Positions 5,560 through 5,777 of a stretch of DNA of 5,777 bases are shown here, one piece after another (positions within the stretch are counted from its first letter, which is position 1; each line of letters opens with the position of its first letter). A model generated the notes under the pieces. The model was not told the origin of the DNA and made no database searches. It worked only from the letters and a program-made list of their open reading frames with translations. The DNA lies in contig CABUPZ010000120.1 of NCBI GenBank assembly GCA_902493585.1, positions 1-5,777 of the forward strand, in the 5' to 3' direction. Source of the DNA: an uncultured Fusicatenibacter sp. (lineage in GTDB: Bacteria > Bacillota > Clostridia > Lachnospirales > Lachnospiraceae). The position numbers and the translations under genes are program-made.

Positions 5560-5777
5560 GCCTGTCCTCCTTTTTGTACCTGCTTTGTGATCTCCACCGG
5601 ATGAACTTCCGGTTCCGTCAGATCAATAGCAAACACGGCGGTCTCTTTTTGGATGTACACGATACCGCCAAACTGATTTCTCTTTCCGTATGCGATATAA
5701 TCGTCCAGCACCCTGCCTCGTCCAAAGGGAACCAGCGCCACGTCCAGCCCGTCCTTTCGGTGTTCCTTTGCCATCTG
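5556..5777 (-). CDS. hisZ: ATP phosphoribosyltransferase regulatory subunit HisZ, C-terminal end (partial)
   Basis: The last 73 codons of a gene that enters from the right edge. HisZ is a histidyl-tRNA-synthetase-like protein without aminoacylation activity that binds short HisG and provides its activation and histidine sensing. Visible are a stretch close to the ends of Firmicute HisZ proteins, DVALVPFGRGRVLDDYIAYG, followed by KRNQFGGIVYIQ and a short charged tail. The identification rests partly on position: it sits directly before short hisG with an ATGA overlap, the usual hisZ-hisG arrangement. The class-II synthetase-like core is outside the window, so its state cannot be judged. Confidence 0.85.
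   Translation of the reverse strand, partial: QMAKEHRKDGLDVALVPFGRGRVLDDYIAYGKRNQFGGIVYIQKETAVFAIDLTEPEVHPVEITKQVQKGGQA

Overview
The window looks like chromosomal DNA from a low-to-mid GC Firmicute, most likely a Clostridia/Lachnospiraceae-type gut anaerobe. The evidence is the near-perfect AGGAGG ribosome-binding sites, the short HisG that needs HisZ, the gene order hisZ-hisG-hisD-hisB-hisIE, and the HisIE protein with an extra TIM-barrel-like front end. The genus assignment is an inference; no ribosomal RNA or other taxonomic marker is present.

Left part (1-988): the last 51 codons of a response-regulator receiver domain, probably the tail of a hybrid sensor kinase, run in from the left edge on the + strand. 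A strong 10-bp hairpin separates it from a convergent, visibly AT-rich gene for a dCMP/cytidine-deaminase-family protein (- strand, stop at 321). A good sigma-A-type promoter (822-850) fires toward the deaminase. The expected N-terminal residues of the deaminase appear to be readable only through an in-frame TGA. The spacer between the deaminase and the next gene carries several copies of the hexamer CTGAAC/GTTCAG, two of them forming a 14-bp palindrome.

Middle part (989-1686): a complete Fe/Mn superoxide dismutase gene on the + strand, followed by a long GC-rich hairpin shared with the convergent histidine operon.

Right part (1687-5777): a tightly packed histidine biosynthesis operon on the - strand, reading hisZ (3' end only), hisG, hisD, hisB, hisIE. 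Stops and starts overlap (ATGA between hisZ and hisG, 7 bases between hisD and hisB) or are separated by short gaps, each with a strong Shine-Dalgarno sequence. HisZ-HisG make phosphoribosyl-ATP, HisIE carries out the next two steps, HisB the dehydration step and HisD the final two oxidations. hisA, hisF, hisH and hisC are not in the window.

Two things stand out. First, hisB is split: the reading frame changes near 3240, where comparison with the family implies about 17 missing bases, so no intact HisB can be read. Second, hisIE encodes an extra N-terminal HisA/HisF-like domain that keeps a phosphate-binding-type glycine motif but has Tyr where the first catalytic Asp should be, suggesting a non-catalytic role. 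I found no CRISPR array, insertion sequence, tRNA or rRNA, and no evidence for an entirely new system; the leads are local anomalies in known families plus uncharacterised regulatory DNA.
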